Assembly (NCBI RefSeq): GCF_004216565.1
Contig: NZ_SGWV01000008.1
Span: 744,001-808,000 of the forward strand
Direction of reading: 5' to 3'
DNA from: Sphaerotilus mobilis
GTDB lineage: Bacteria; Pseudomonadota; Gammaproteobacteria; Burkholderiales; Burkholderiaceae_C
Length of the DNA stretch: 64,000 nucleotides
The translations under genes were made by a program, and so were the position numbers. Shown here in pieces: positions 8,090 through 15,853 of the stretch; positions within the stretch are counted from its first letter, which is position 1; each line of letters opens with the position of its first letter. The notes under the pieces are model-generated. The model worked only from the letters and a program-made list of their open reading frames with translations, was not told the DNA's origin and did not search any database.

Positions 8090-9430
8090 ATGAGCCTCGT
8101 CTTCCCGCACACCTTCGTTCCGTGGTTCCGCTCGGTCGCGCCCTACATCCACGCCTACCACGGCAAGACCTTCGTGATCGGCATGGCCGGTGAGCTGATC
8201 GCCGCGGGCAAGCTCAGCGCCTTCGCCCAGGACCTGTCGATCCTGCATGCGATGGGCATCAAGCTGGTGCTGGTGCATGGCTTCCGGCCGCAGGTGACCG
8301 AGCAGCTCAACGCCAAGGGCCACCCCTCGCGCTTCAGCCACGGCAAGCGCATCACCGATCCGGTCGCGCTGGACTGCGCCCAGGAGGCCGCCGGCCAGCT
8401 GCGCTTCGAGATCGAGGCCGCCTTCTCGCAGGGCCTGCCCAACACGCCGATGGCCAACGCGACCGTGCGGGTGGTCTCGGGCAACTTCCTGACCGCACGG
8501 CCGGTCGGCATCGTCGACGGCGTGGACTTCATGCACAGCGGCGTGGTCCGCAAGGTCGACAGTCCGACCATTCGCCGCGCCATCGACATCGGTGCGCTGG
8601 TGCTGCTCTCGCCCTTCGGCTTCTCACCCACCGGCGAGGCCTTCAACCTGACGATGGAAGACGTCGCCACGCAGACCGCGATCGCGCTGCAGGCCGACAA
8701 GCTGCTGTTCATCACCGAGGTTCCCGGCATCCACGAGGACCGCGACGACCCGGAAAGCCCGATCGACACCGAACTCGCGCTGGCCGACGCCAAGCGCATG
8801 CTGGCCGCCCTGCCCACGCCGACCCAGCCGACCGACACCGCCTTCTATTTGCAGCACTGCATCCGCGCCTGCGAAGGCGGCGTCGAGCGCTCGCACATCC
8901 TGCCCTTCGCGGTCGATGGCGCGCTGCTGCGCGAGGTCTTCACGCACGACGGCATCGGCACGATGGTGGTCGACGAGAAGCTCGAAAGCCTGCGCGAGGC
9001 GACGTCCGACGACGTCGGCGGCGTGCTGCAGCTGATCGAACCCTTCGAGCGCGACGGCACGCTGGTCAAGCGCAGCCGCACCGAGATCGAGCGCGACATC
9101 CAGCTCTACACCGTCATCGAACACGACGGCATCATCTTCGGCTGCGCCGCGCTTTATCCCTACCCCGAGGCACGCACCGCCGAGATGGCCGCGCTGACCA
9201 TCTCGCCGCAGGTGCAGGGTCAGGGCGACGGCGAACGCATCCTCAAGCGGGTCGAGCAGCGTGCCCGCACCCAGGGTCTGGACAGCATCTTCGTGCTGAC
9301 CACCCGCACGATGCACTGGTTCATCAAGCGTGGCTTCGTGCAGGTCGACCCCGACTGGCTGCCCGAGGCCCGCAAGCGCAAGTACAACTGGGACCGGCGC
9401 TCGCAGGTCCTGGTCAAGAAGCTGGCCTGA
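8090..9430 (+). CDS. argA: amino-acid N-acetyltransferase (N-acetylglutamate synthase)
   Basis: Catalyses acetyl-CoA + L-glutamate to N-acetylglutamate, the first step of arginine synthesis. The 446-residue protein has the classic ArgA layout: an amino-acid-kinase-like domain (about 20-285) starting after FRSVAPYIHAYHGKTFVIG, used for arginine feedback rather than kinase activity, and a C-terminal GNAT acetyltransferase domain (about 300-440) with VQGQGDGERIL as the acetyl-CoA loop. ATG 8090 begins the conserved N-terminus. The upstream 130 bases hold a CACAAT hexamer at about 7990 that could be a -10 box, which would leave a leader of about 90 bases. Transcribed towards yggX. Confidence 0.95.
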   Translation: MSLVFPHTFVPWFRSVAPYIHAYHGKTFVIGMAGELIAAGKLSAFAQDLSILHAMGIKLVLVHGFRPQVTEQLNAKGHPSRFSHGKRITDPVALDCAQEAAGQLRFEIEAAFSQGLPNTPMANATVRVVSGNFLTARPVGIVDGVDFMHSGVVRKVDSPTIRRAIDIGALVLLSPFGFSPTGEAFNLTMEDVATQTAIALQADKLLFITEVPGIHEDRDDPESPIDTELALADAKRMLAALPTPTQPTDTAFYLQHCIRACEGGVERSHILPFAVDGALLREVFTHDGIGTMVVDEKLESLREATSDDVGGVLQLIEPFERDGTLVKRSRTEIERDIQLYTVIEHDGIIFGCAALYPYPEARTAEMAALTISPQVQGQGDGERILKRVEQRARTQGLDSIFVLTTRTMHWFIKRGFVQVDPDWLPEARKRKYNWDRRSQVLVKKLA

Positions 9431-9472
9431 GGCCAAACCGAACACGTCATCCGCATCCCGAAAGGAAACACC

Positions 9473-9745
9473 ATGGCCCGTACCGTTCAATGTGTCCTGC
9501 TGAAGAAGGAGGCCGACGGCCTCGACTTCGCGCCCTACCCCGGCGAACTGGGCAAGCGCATCTGGGAGAGCGTCAGCAAAGAAGCCTGGCAACAGTGGCT
9601 CAAGCACCAGACCATGCTGGTCAACGAGAACCGCCTGAACCTGGCCGATGCACGCGCCCGCCAGTACCTCGCGCGCCAGATGGAACGCTATTTCTTCGGC
9701 GAAGGCGCTGACCAGCCGGCCGGCTTCGTGCCGCCGTCGGCCTGA
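9473..9745 (+). CDS. yggX: iron-trafficking / oxidative damage protection protein YggX
   Basis: 90-residue YggX-family protein, proposed to protect iron-sulphur clusters and move ferrous iron. Begins [19 protein letters not shown] with the single conserved cysteine at residue 7, and contains [20 protein letters not shown] and the NENRLNL motif, all hallmarks of the family. An AAAGGA ribosome site lies eight bases before ATG 9473. It follows argA by 42 bases and is probably co-transcribed. The next gene is an iron transporter component, so two iron-related genes are adjacent. Confidence 0.95.
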   Translation: MARTVQCVLLKKEADGLDFAPYPGELGKRIWESVSKEAWQQWLKHQTMLVNENRLNLADARARQYLARQMERYFFGEGADQPAGFVPPSA

Positions 9746-9770
9746 AGAGACCTTCGGAACGATCGACTTG

Positions 9771-9803
9771 CAATTGCGAATCGTTCTCGTTCACTGTTAG
9801 GAT
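9771..9803 (+). promoter_or_regulatory. Fur-box-like site overlapping a promoter of the iron-binding protein gene
   Basis: The bases 9771-9792, read on the minus strand, give GAGAACGATTCGCAATT, close to the GATAATGATTATCATT-type Fur consensus. It overlaps a possible sigma-70 promoter: TTGCGA at 9774-9779, an 18-base spacer, TAGGAT at 9798-9803. Ferric-iron binding-protein genes are typically repressed by Fur, so site and gene agree. The match is by eye and not scored. Confidence 0.6.
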
Positions 9804-9856
9804 GCGCTGCATGAGCCGGCCCCGTCCGGCGCCGTGCCACCCAACCGCATCCCGCC

Positions 9857-10915
9857 ATGAACGTCACTTCCCTTGCGAAACAGGTCCTTGCCGCGCTGAG
9901 CGCGACGACTGCCCTCGGTCTGGCCGCTCCGGCCGTGCAGGCACAGGAGAAGGTCCTGAACCTGTACTCGGCGCGTCACTACCAGACCGACGAGGCGCTC
10001 TACGCCAACTTCACCAAGGCCACCGGCATCCGCATCAACCGGGTCGACACCGACGATGCGGCGCTGCTGCAGCGCCTGAAGACCGAAGGCTCGGCCAGCC
10101 CGGCCGATATGATCCTGCTGGTGGACGCGGCACGGCTGTGGCGCGCCGAAGCCGATGGCCTGTTCTCGCCGGTCAAGTCGGCCGTGCTGGACCAGCGCAT
10201 CCCCGCCCAGCTGCGTGGCAAGGACAGCGGTGACGGCTCGCAGTGGTTCGGCTTCTCGACCCGCGCGCGCGTGATCGTCTACAGCAAGGCCGACGTGAAG
10301 GCCGAGAACGTCGACACCTACGAGAAGCTCGCCGATCCGGTCAACAAGGGCCGCTTCTGCTCGCGCTCGGGCTCGCATCCCTACAACCTGTCGCTCTTCG
10401 GTGCCTATCTGGAACACCTGGGTGACGCGAAGGCCGAGGCCTGGCTCAAGGGCATCGTTGCCAACCAGGCGCGCGATCCGAAGGGGGGCGACACCGACCA
10501 GATCAAGGCGGTCGCCAGCGGCGAATGTGGTGTGGCCCTGACCAACACCTACTACGTCGCACGGCTGATGCGCTCGAACAATCCGGACGATCGCAAGGTC
10601 ATGGAGCAGGTGGGCGTCATCTTCCCGAACCAGAAGACCTGGGGCGCGCACGTCAACGTGGCTGGAGGCGCGGTCGCCCGGCACGCGCGCAACCGCGACG
10701 CGGCGGTCAAGTTCCTGGAGTACCTGGCCAGCGACGAGGCCCAGCGCTACTTCGCCGACGGCAACAACGAGTACCCCGCAGTGAGCGGCGTCAAGACCGC
10801 CAATCCGGCGTTGACCGCGTTGGGCAGCTTCAAGCAGGAGCTGATCCCGATCTCGGTGGTCGGCCAGAACAGCGCCAAGGTGCAGCAGATCCTTGACCGC
10901 GTTGGTTTCAAATAG
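9857..10915 (+). CDS. Fe(3+) ABC transporter periplasmic binding protein (FutA/FbpA type)
   Basis: Periplasmic ferric-iron-binding protein, 352 aa. A Sec signal peptide (about 1-30) ends at VQAQ. The mature protein opens with LNLYSARHYQTDEALYANF, typical of FutA-type proteins, in which the histidine and first tyrosine help bind iron; a later TNTYYVARLM carries the paired tyrosines that complete the iron site. No permease or ATPase gene follows, so it is an orphan that must pair with a transporter elsewhere. A Fur-like box lies 65 bases upstream. No strong ribosome site is visible before ATG 9857. Confidence 0.92.
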   Translation: MNVTSLAKQVLAALSATTALGLAAPAVQAQEKVLNLYSARHYQTDEALYANFTKATGIRINRVDTDDAALLQRLKTEGSASPADMILLVDAARLWRAEADGLFSPVKSAVLDQRIPAQLRGKDSGDGSQWFGFSTRARVIVYSKADVKAENVDTYEKLADPVNKGRFCSRSGSHPYNLSLFGAYLEHLGDAKAEAWLKGIVANQARDPKGGDTDQIKAVASGECGVALTNTYYVARLMRSNNPDDRKVMEQVGVIFPNQKTWGAHVNVAGGAVARHARNRDAAVKFLEYLASDEAQRYFADGNNEYPAVSGVKTANPALTALGSFKQELIPISVVGQNSAKVQQILDRVGFK

Positions 10916-10983
10916 GCCGAGACACACCCAGCACAGGACGGCACACCCTGTCAAGGAAGTACCCATCCATCCCCCCCAAACGG

Positions 10984-11012
10984 TTGACAGTGAACCACGC
11001 GGTACCTATGCT
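10984..11012 (+). promoter_or_regulatory. sigma-70 promoter for the NlpC/P60 lipoprotein
   Basis: TTGACA at 10984-10989, a 17-base spacer, and TATGCT at 11007-11012: a near-consensus promoter. Transcription would start near 11019, about 20 bases before the GTG at 11040. This excludes the longer in-frame start at 10893, which lies upstream of the promoter inside the preceding gene. Confidence 0.75.
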
Positions 11013-11039
11013 CAGACTGCTTATTTCACGAACAACCCA

Positions 11040-11777
11040 GTGTTTCAAACCCGCAACATCTCTCGCATCCTGGTGACTGGCCTTCTGGCCGGCTGCACCG
11101 TGGTCGCGTGGTCGGCGCCCGCCGACAGCGGAACGAACACCGTCCCGGTGACGCCCGTGTCCAGCCTGGCGATCGGCGCCCTGACCTCGCCGATCACCGG
11201 ACCGATCGGACAGATCGCCACCCAGGGGGCTGATTCGGTCGCCCGCTTCCTGCAGGATTCCGGCGTACTGGCCGGCAGCGAAGGCGGCGGCCAGCTGATG
11301 GATCAGATGCGCGGCGTGGCCAGCGACCTGGTCGTCTCGGCCATGCAGTTCCTGGGCGTGCCCTACAAGCGTGGCGGCACGACCATCAACGGCTTCGACT
11401 GCAGCGGCTTCACCCGCCATGTGTTCGAGAACAGCCTGGGACTGATCCTGCCGCGACGCTCGCGCGACCAGGCTCAGAGTCCGAGCCTGCTGCCGATCCG
11501 AAAGGACGAGTTGCGGCCCGGCGACCTGGTGTTCTTCAACACCATGCGCAGTGCCTTCTCGCACGTTGGCATTTACGTCGGCGACGGCAAGTTCATCCAC
11601 GCGCCCCGCACGGGCAGCAAGGTCCGCGTCGAAGACATGCGCGAGGCCTACTGGACCAAGCGCTTCAACGGCGCACGCCGCGCGCCGGGTTCGGGCAACG
11701 CGGCCGCTGCTGCGCTGGCCGACGGCAACGTGGCGCCCTCCCTGCGCGCCGAGATCCCGGGCGACAAGCTCCAATAA
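11040..11777 (+). CDS. NlpC/P60-family peptidoglycan endopeptidase, probable lipoprotein
   Basis: Cell-wall hydrolase of the C40 family, which cuts the peptide stems of peptidoglycan. The NlpC/P60 domain occupies about residues 100-225: catalytic cysteine in NGFDCSGFTRHVF, catalytic histidine in FSHVGIYVGDGKFIHA, and a second polar residue nearby. Starting at GTG 11040 gives 245 aa with a charged N-terminus, a short hydrophobic run and the lipobox LAGC at residues 16-19, so export and lipid anchoring like Spr/NlpC are likely. An in-frame reading from 10893 overlaps the upstream gene and would bury the signal, and the promoter at 10984 lies downstream of it. No good ribosome site precedes the GTG. 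Confidence 0.87.
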   Translation: MFQTRNISRILVTGLLAGCTVVAWSAPADSGTNTVPVTPVSSLAIGALTSPITGPIGQIATQGADSVARFLQDSGVLAGSEGGGQLMDQMRGVASDLVVSAMQFLGVPYKRGGTTINGFDCSGFTRHVFENSLGLILPRRSRDQAQSPSLLPIRKDELRPGDLVFFNTMRSAFSHVGIYVGDGKFIHAPRTGSKVRVEDMREAYWTKRFNGARRAPGSGNAAAAALADGNVAPSLRAEIPGDKLQ

Positions 11778-11785
11778 GGATCAAC

Positions 11786-11812
11786 GGGCGACACCGGCCG
11801 AAGCCGGTGCCC
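11786..11812 (+). terminator. stem-loop after the NlpC/P60 gene
   Basis: CACCGGC / GCCGGTG (11792-11798 with 11803-11809) around a CGAA tetraloop, with an outer GGG/CCC clamp, nine bases after the stop. There is no T run, so termination is uncertain. Confidence 0.45.
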
Positions 11813-11861
11813 TCCCGGCTCCGCACTTGCCCCGACTTGCTGGACGGCGGCGCTCCAAGCT

Positions 11862-11867
11862 CACAAT
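11862..11867 (+). promoter_or_regulatory. -10 box immediately before moaA
   Basis: CACAAT at 11862-11867 lies exactly six bases before the moaA ATG, so the transcript would begin at or next to the start codon. No Shine-Dalgarno sequence exists in between. The best upstream partner is TTGCTG at 11837-11842 with a long 19-base spacer, so the box is only moderately supported. Confidence 0.4.
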
Positions 11868-11873
11868 CCGTGC

Positions 11874-13022
11874 ATGTCCGAGCGCAACATCATCGCCATC
11901 ACACCCATCGCCGCCACGCCCAGCTCGGGGTTGCGGATGCCAAGGCCCGCGGCGCGACCGGCGACATCGCAGGGCGCCTGGTTGGACGGCCTGGGTCGAC
12001 CGCTGCGTGACCTGCGCATCTCGGTGACCGACCGCTGCAATTTCCGCTGCAGCTACTGCATGCCCAAGGAAGTGTTCGACAAGAACTACGCCTTCCTGCC
12101 GCACAGCCAACTGCTGAGCTTCGAGGAGATGACGCGGGTGGCCCGCATCCTGGTCGCGCACGGCGTGCAGAAGATCCGCCTGACCGGCGGCGAGCCGCTG
12201 CTGCGCAAGAACCTGGAGCGCCTCGTGGAGATGCTGGCCGCGCTGCGCACGCCCGAAGGCGGCCCGGTCGACCTGACGCTGACCACCAACGGCTCGCTGC
12301 TGGCTCGCAAGGCGCGCAGCCTGCGCGACGCCGGCCTGCAGCGCGTGACGGTCAGCCTGGACGCGATGGATGACGCCATCTTCCGCCGCATGAACGACGT
12401 CGACTTCCCGGTGGCCGATGTGCTGGAGGGCATCGCTGCGGCCGAGACGGTCGGGCTCGGGCCGATCAAGGTCAACATGGTGGTCAAGCGCGGCACCAAT
12501 GACCACGAGGCACTGCCCATGGCGCGTCATTTCCGTGAGCACCACGGCGGCCGCGTGGTGCTGCGCTTCATCGAGTTCATGGACGTCGGCGCCACCAATG
12601 GCTGGCGCATGGACGAGGTGGTGTCGTCGGCCGAACTGCGGGACCGGATTACGGCGGTCTTTCCCTTGCACGCCTTGTCGGCAGCCCAGCCCGGCGAAAC
12701 CGCCGAGCGCTGGGGCTACCAAGACGGGCGAGGCGAGATCGGCTTCATCTCCAGCGTCACCCAGGCCTTCTGTGGCGACTGCAACAGGCTGCGACTGTCG
12801 ACCGAAGGCCAGCTCTACCTGTGCCTGTTCGCCGGCCAGGGGCACGACCTGCGCAGCCTGCTGCGCGATCCGGCCGGGCTGGACGATGATGTGCTGGCCG
12901 ACTCGGTCGGTGCGCTCTGGCAAGGTCGCCGTGATCGCTACTCGGAGTTGCGCGCGCTGCTGCCCGCGCAAACCGGCGACACGCCGCGCCGCCGGGTCGA
13001 GATGAGTTACATCGGCGGCTGA
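11874..13022 (+). CDS. moaA: GTP 3',8-cyclase MoaA (molybdenum cofactor synthesis)
   Basis: Radical-SAM enzyme that, with MoaC, turns GTP into cyclic pyranopterin monophosphate, the first step of molybdopterin synthesis. The 382-residue protein has the SAM cluster cysteines C55, C59, C62 (CNFRCSYC), the second-cluster cysteines C300, C303 and C317 near [10 protein letters not shown], and the essential C-terminal double glycine (SYIGG). The first 35 residues are an unconserved extension compared with the family. Its last 16 bases overlap the end of ispF on the other strand. No moaC or other moa gene is nearby. Confidence 0.96.
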   Translation: MSERNIIAITPIAATPSSGLRMPRPAARPATSQGAWLDGLGRPLRDLRISVTDRCNFRCSYCMPKEVFDKNYAFLPHSQLLSFEEMTRVARILVAHGVQKIRLTGGEPLLRKNLERLVEMLAALRTPEGGPVDLTLTTNGSLLARKARSLRDAGLQRVTVSLDAMDDAIFRRMNDVDFPVADVLEGIAAAETVGLGPIKVNMVVKRGTNDHEALPMARHFREHHGGRVVLRFIEFMDVGATNGWRMDEVVSSAELRDRITAVFPLHALSAAQPGETAERWGYQDGRGEIGFISSVTQAFCGDCNRLRLSTEGQLYLCLFAGQGHDLRSLLRDPAGLDDDVLADSVGALWQGRRDRYSELRALLPAQTGDTPRRRVEMSYIGG

Positions 13023-13513
13023 GCCCGCCCCAAAAGCAGGCAGACGGCACGGGCCTCGATGGCCTCGCCACGGCCGACCGGGCCCATGCGCTCGGCGGTC
13101 TTGGCCTTGACGTTGACCCGTTGCGCATCAATCCCCAGCGCCTGCGCGATGCGCTCGCGCATCGCGCCGATGTGCGGCGCCATGCGGGGCGACTGGGCGA
13201 CGATGGTGCTGTCGACGTTGACAAGGTCCCAGCCGGCCGAACGCACGGCCGCCATCGCCTCGGACAGCAGCCGGTGGGAATCGGCGCCCGCCAGCCGCGG
13301 GTCCGTGTCGGGGAAGTGCTTGCCGATGTCACCCAGGCCCGCAGCGCCCAAGACGGCATCGGTGATCGCGTGGAGCAGCGCATCCGCGTCGGAATGACCC
13401 AGCAGGCCGCGATCGTGCGGGATGTGCACACCGCCCAGCCAGAGGGCACGACCGGGCACCAGGGCATGGGTGTCCCAGCCCTCGCCCACGCGGATCATCG
13501 GAAGGTTCGTCAT
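13007..13513 (-). CDS. ispF: 2-C-methyl-D-erythritol 2,4-cyclodiphosphate synthase
   Basis: MEP-pathway enzyme forming the cyclic diphosphate intermediate of isoprenoid precursors. The 168-residue protein shows metal ligands D14 and H16 (EGWDTH), the [16 protein letters not shown] signature, the [11 protein letters not shown] segment and the C-terminal [16 protein letters not shown]. Usually ispD and ispF are adjacent or fused; here a separate epimerase-like gene lies between them. The 3' ends of ispF and moaA overlap by 16 bases in convergent orientation. Confidence 0.96.
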   Translation of the reverse strand: MTNLPMIRVGEGWDTHALVPGRALWLGGVHIPHDRGLLGHSDADALLHAITDAVLGAAGLGDIGKHFPDTDPRLAGADSHRLLSEAMAAVRSAGWDLVNVDSTIVAQSPRMAPHIGAMRERIAQALGIDAQRVNVKAKTAERMGPVGRGEAIEARAVCLLLGRAQPPM

Positions 13514-13543
13514 GGCCGCGATTGTCGGCCCCGCCGTGCAGGT

Positions 13544-14680
13544 TCAGAGCACGCGCAGACCGGACGCCTCGACCGAACGGACCGGCTGGGCCAGCGGCTG
13601 TCGGGGTGGTAGCCACTGGACCGCCATCGGATCCTCGAACACCGCCGCGCGGCGCAGCGCCGAGGTGCTGCGGGCCGGGTCCATGCCGTGATAGGCCAGA
13701 TACCAGTGCACGAAGCGCTGCACGCCCTCGGCAAGCGGCATGGTCATGCGGCGCTCACCCAGGAAGTTCCCGCCCTGCACCGATGGGTCGATCGTGCTCA
13801 GGTCGCTGCCGGCTTCGCTGCCTTCCGAGCCAGTCTCCGCACCAGCGACGGGCATGACCTTCAGGTCGCCCGGACGACCCAGCGCCAGTTCCAGCGCGGC
13901 GATGAAGTCCAGCAGGCGCACGGGGTCGTGGCTGCCGATGTTGAGGACCCGTGCCGGCGCCTCCCCCGGCAACAGGCCGGCATCGCGCGGCTCCGGCCGG
14001 CGCAGTGCCCGCTCGATGCCCGCGACGATGTCGTCGACATAGGTCAGGCCGTGCCCGATCTCGCCCTCGCGTGGGTAGACCGGCAGCGGATCGCCGGTCA
14101 TCAGCCCTCGGGTCAGTTCGTGGTAGCCGATGTCCGGACGGCCCCAGGGGCCATAGACGGTGAAGAAGCGCAAGCCGGTGGTCGCTACCCCATGCAGGCG
14201 GCTGTAGGCCCGGGCCAGGGTCTCGCCCGGTCGCTTGTCGGCCCGATCGTCATCCTGGCAGGTTCCCGACGACGCGCGGGAGCGCCGCTCGCAGTTGACG
14301 TCCGAGCTGCTGGCGTACACCAGGTGCGGCACGCCATGCTGGCGGCAGCCCTCCAGCACGTTGACGAAGCCCGAGAGGTGCACGCGCACAGGCACCCGGC
14401 CGTCACGCGCTGCACCGCCCTGCTGCGTCGCCAGGTGGACGACGACGTCGAATCCACCGGACTGGAAACAGTTGTCGACGGCCGGGCGGTCGGCGATGTC
14501 CAGACGGGAAAAGCGGAAGCGGGGATGCGACTGGATGCGAGCCAGCCGGGCATAGGTCAGGGCCACGTCGAACGGGTCATCGAGGGCGTCGACGCCGACG
14601 ACTTCATCGCCACGCGCCAGCAAGGCACTGGCGACGTGCATGCCGATGAAGCCGGCTACCCCAGTGATCAGGACCTTCAC
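13544..14680 (-). CDS. NAD-dependent epimerase/dehydratase-like protein lacking the catalytic tyrosine
   Basis: Extended short-chain dehydrogenase fold, 378 aa, most like UDP-glucuronate 4-epimerases: GVAGFIGMH (NAD-binding GxxGxxG, residues 7-15), DVVVHLA, YASSSDV, and TTGLRFFTVYGPWGRPD (168-183). In that family an active-site YxxxK precedes this last motif by about 20 residues; here the aligned position reads DRADK, so the tyrosine is replaced by Asp145 while Lys149 is kept, and the usual SVYG loop is replaced by SDVNCERRSR. It is therefore unlikely to be a standard epimerase. GTG 14680 is preferred because AAGGGG lies five bases upstream and the protein then begins with the Rossmann strand; ATG 14713 adds 11 residues. 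Flanked by ispF and ispD on the same strand. Confidence 0.8.
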   Translation of the reverse strand: MKVLITGVAGFIGMHVASALLARGDEVVGVDALDDPFDVALTYARLARIQSHPRFRFSRLDIADRPAVDNCFQSGGFDVVVHLATQQGGAARDGRVPVRVHLSGFVNVLEGCRQHGVPHLVYASSSDVNCERRSRASSGTCQDDDRADKRPGETLARAYSRLHGVATTGLRFFTVYGPWGRPDIGYHELTRGLMTGDPLPVYPREGEIGHGLTYVDDIVAGIERALRRPEPRDAGLLPGEAPARVLNIGSHDPVRLLDFIAALELALGRPGDLKVMPVAGAETGSEGSEAGSDLSTIDPSVQGGNFLGERRMTMPLAEGVQRFVHWYLAYHGMDPARSTSALRRAAVFEDPMAVQWLPPRQPLAQPVRSVEASGLRVL

Positions 14681-15089
14681 GAAAACCCCTTGACGTGTCG
14701 ATCGACCCGGCACATGGATGGCGGGGACTTGGGTGTGCGTCCAGCAGGCAGCACGACGACGCGGACCCGGTTCGACATGCCTGCATTATGGACACGCAGG
14801 CCTGAACAGGAAATGGCGAACGATCCCATTTAAGGAAGATCATCGCCCAACGCACGGGCACTGATCGTGAAAAACAAAACGAAAAAAGGCATCAATTGCA
14901 AGTCTCGATGTCACTTCTGCCAGAGCCGGTGGGGCAATTCAACCAGTTCGAAGCCCACTCGGGCACCCGTCCGGCGGCAGGGATGATCGGCAAGCCAAAA
15001 TCTGCGGTTCAGGACGCGGCCAAACGTGACGAATCTGACAGTTCAGGAGCCCCTACTTTAGGCCGACCCCTCGCTTGCGCCACCTGCAT
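14681..15089. other. intergenic region with no gene
   Basis: About 410 bases between the epimerase-like gene and ispD. It includes an A-rich patch (14868-14890) unusual for this GC-rich window, and may carry the promoter of the epimerase-like gene on the minus strand. No coding potential, repeat or recognisable riboswitch was seen. Confidence 0.6.
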
Positions 15090-15845
15090 TCAGGGGGTTG
15101 ACCCATCACCAGCAGGGCCAACAAGACCCGGCAGCAACTGCTCGGCCAGCGCGAAGTCGCCCGGCCAGGTCACCTTGAAGTTGCAGAAGTGGCCGGCCAC
15201 CAATCGCGGTGCGAGGCCCCTCGCCTCGATGGCACTGGCCTCGTCGGTGACACCCGGCCCGGCATGGCGCAGGGCATCGGCGAGGCGACCGAGCCGGAAC
15301 ATCTGCGGCGTCTGCGCCGCCCACTTGCCTTGGCGGTCGACGGTGGCAACCGCCCGGCCCGCCTCGGCCTGCTTGAGCGTGTCGGCCAGCGGCAGGGCCA
15401 GCAGGCCACCGACCGGGTCGGCCAGACAGGCGTCGATCAGGCCATCCACCCAGGCGGGCTGGATCAGGCAACGGGCCGCGTCATGCACCAGCACCCAGTC
15501 TTCGGGCGAGGCGCCTCGGGCGGCCAGTGCCTGCAGGCCAGCGGCGACGCTGTCGGCGCGGCTCGCCCCACCGGTGCGCACGACCCAGTCCGGCCGGTGC
15601 GAAGGCACGAACGACTCGAACTGCGTGTCATCGGGCGAGAGCACCACCATCACGCCGCCGAGTCGCCTCACCGCAGCGAGCGCCGCCAAGGTGTGCGCCA
15701 CGACCGGTCGTCCGGCGACCCGGTGGTATTGCTTGGGCCCGTCCAGGCCTGCCCGGCTGCCGGTTCCGGCACAAGGGACGACGGCATACAGGCGAGGCGC
15801 CGGGTCCGGCCGTCCGTCGACCGAGCCTTCGTTTGTACGATTCAT
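15090..15845 (-). CDS. ispD: 2-C-methyl-D-erythritol 4-phosphate cytidylyltransferase
   Basis: MEP-pathway enzyme joining methylerythritol phosphate to CMP. The 251-residue protein carries the nucleotide-binding loop VVPCAGTGSRAGLDGPKQY (about 22-40), VLVHDAARC near the middle, and AAQTPQMF, all typical. A cysteine replaces one alanine of the usual PAAGxG loop. ATG 15845 begins a normal-length protein; a reading from 15917 would run into the DUF3422 gene. The start is nine bases downstream of the DUF3422 stop, so the two are probably one transcript, continuing through the epimerase-like gene to ispF after a 400-base gap. Confidence 0.95.
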   Translation of the reverse strand: MNRTNEGSVDGRPDPAPRLYAVVPCAGTGSRAGLDGPKQYHRVAGRPVVAHTLAALAAVRRLGGVMVVLSPDDTQFESFVPSHRPDWVVRTGGASRADSVAAGLQALAARGASPEDWVLVHDAARCLIQPAWVDGLIDACLADPVGGLLALPLADTLKQAEAGRAVATVDRQGKWAAQTPQMFRLGRLADALRHAGPGVTDEASAIEARGLAPRLVAGHFCNFKVTWPGDFALAEQLLPGLVGPAGDGSTP

Positions 15846-15853
15846 CGCGGCCT

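Noticed and set aside
5152-8193. 1013-residue open frame opposite hrpA and the glyoxalase-fold gene
   Set aside because: Composition is Arg/Gln/Leu/Val shadow of high-GC coding on the other strand; no motif, and hrpA is clearly real.
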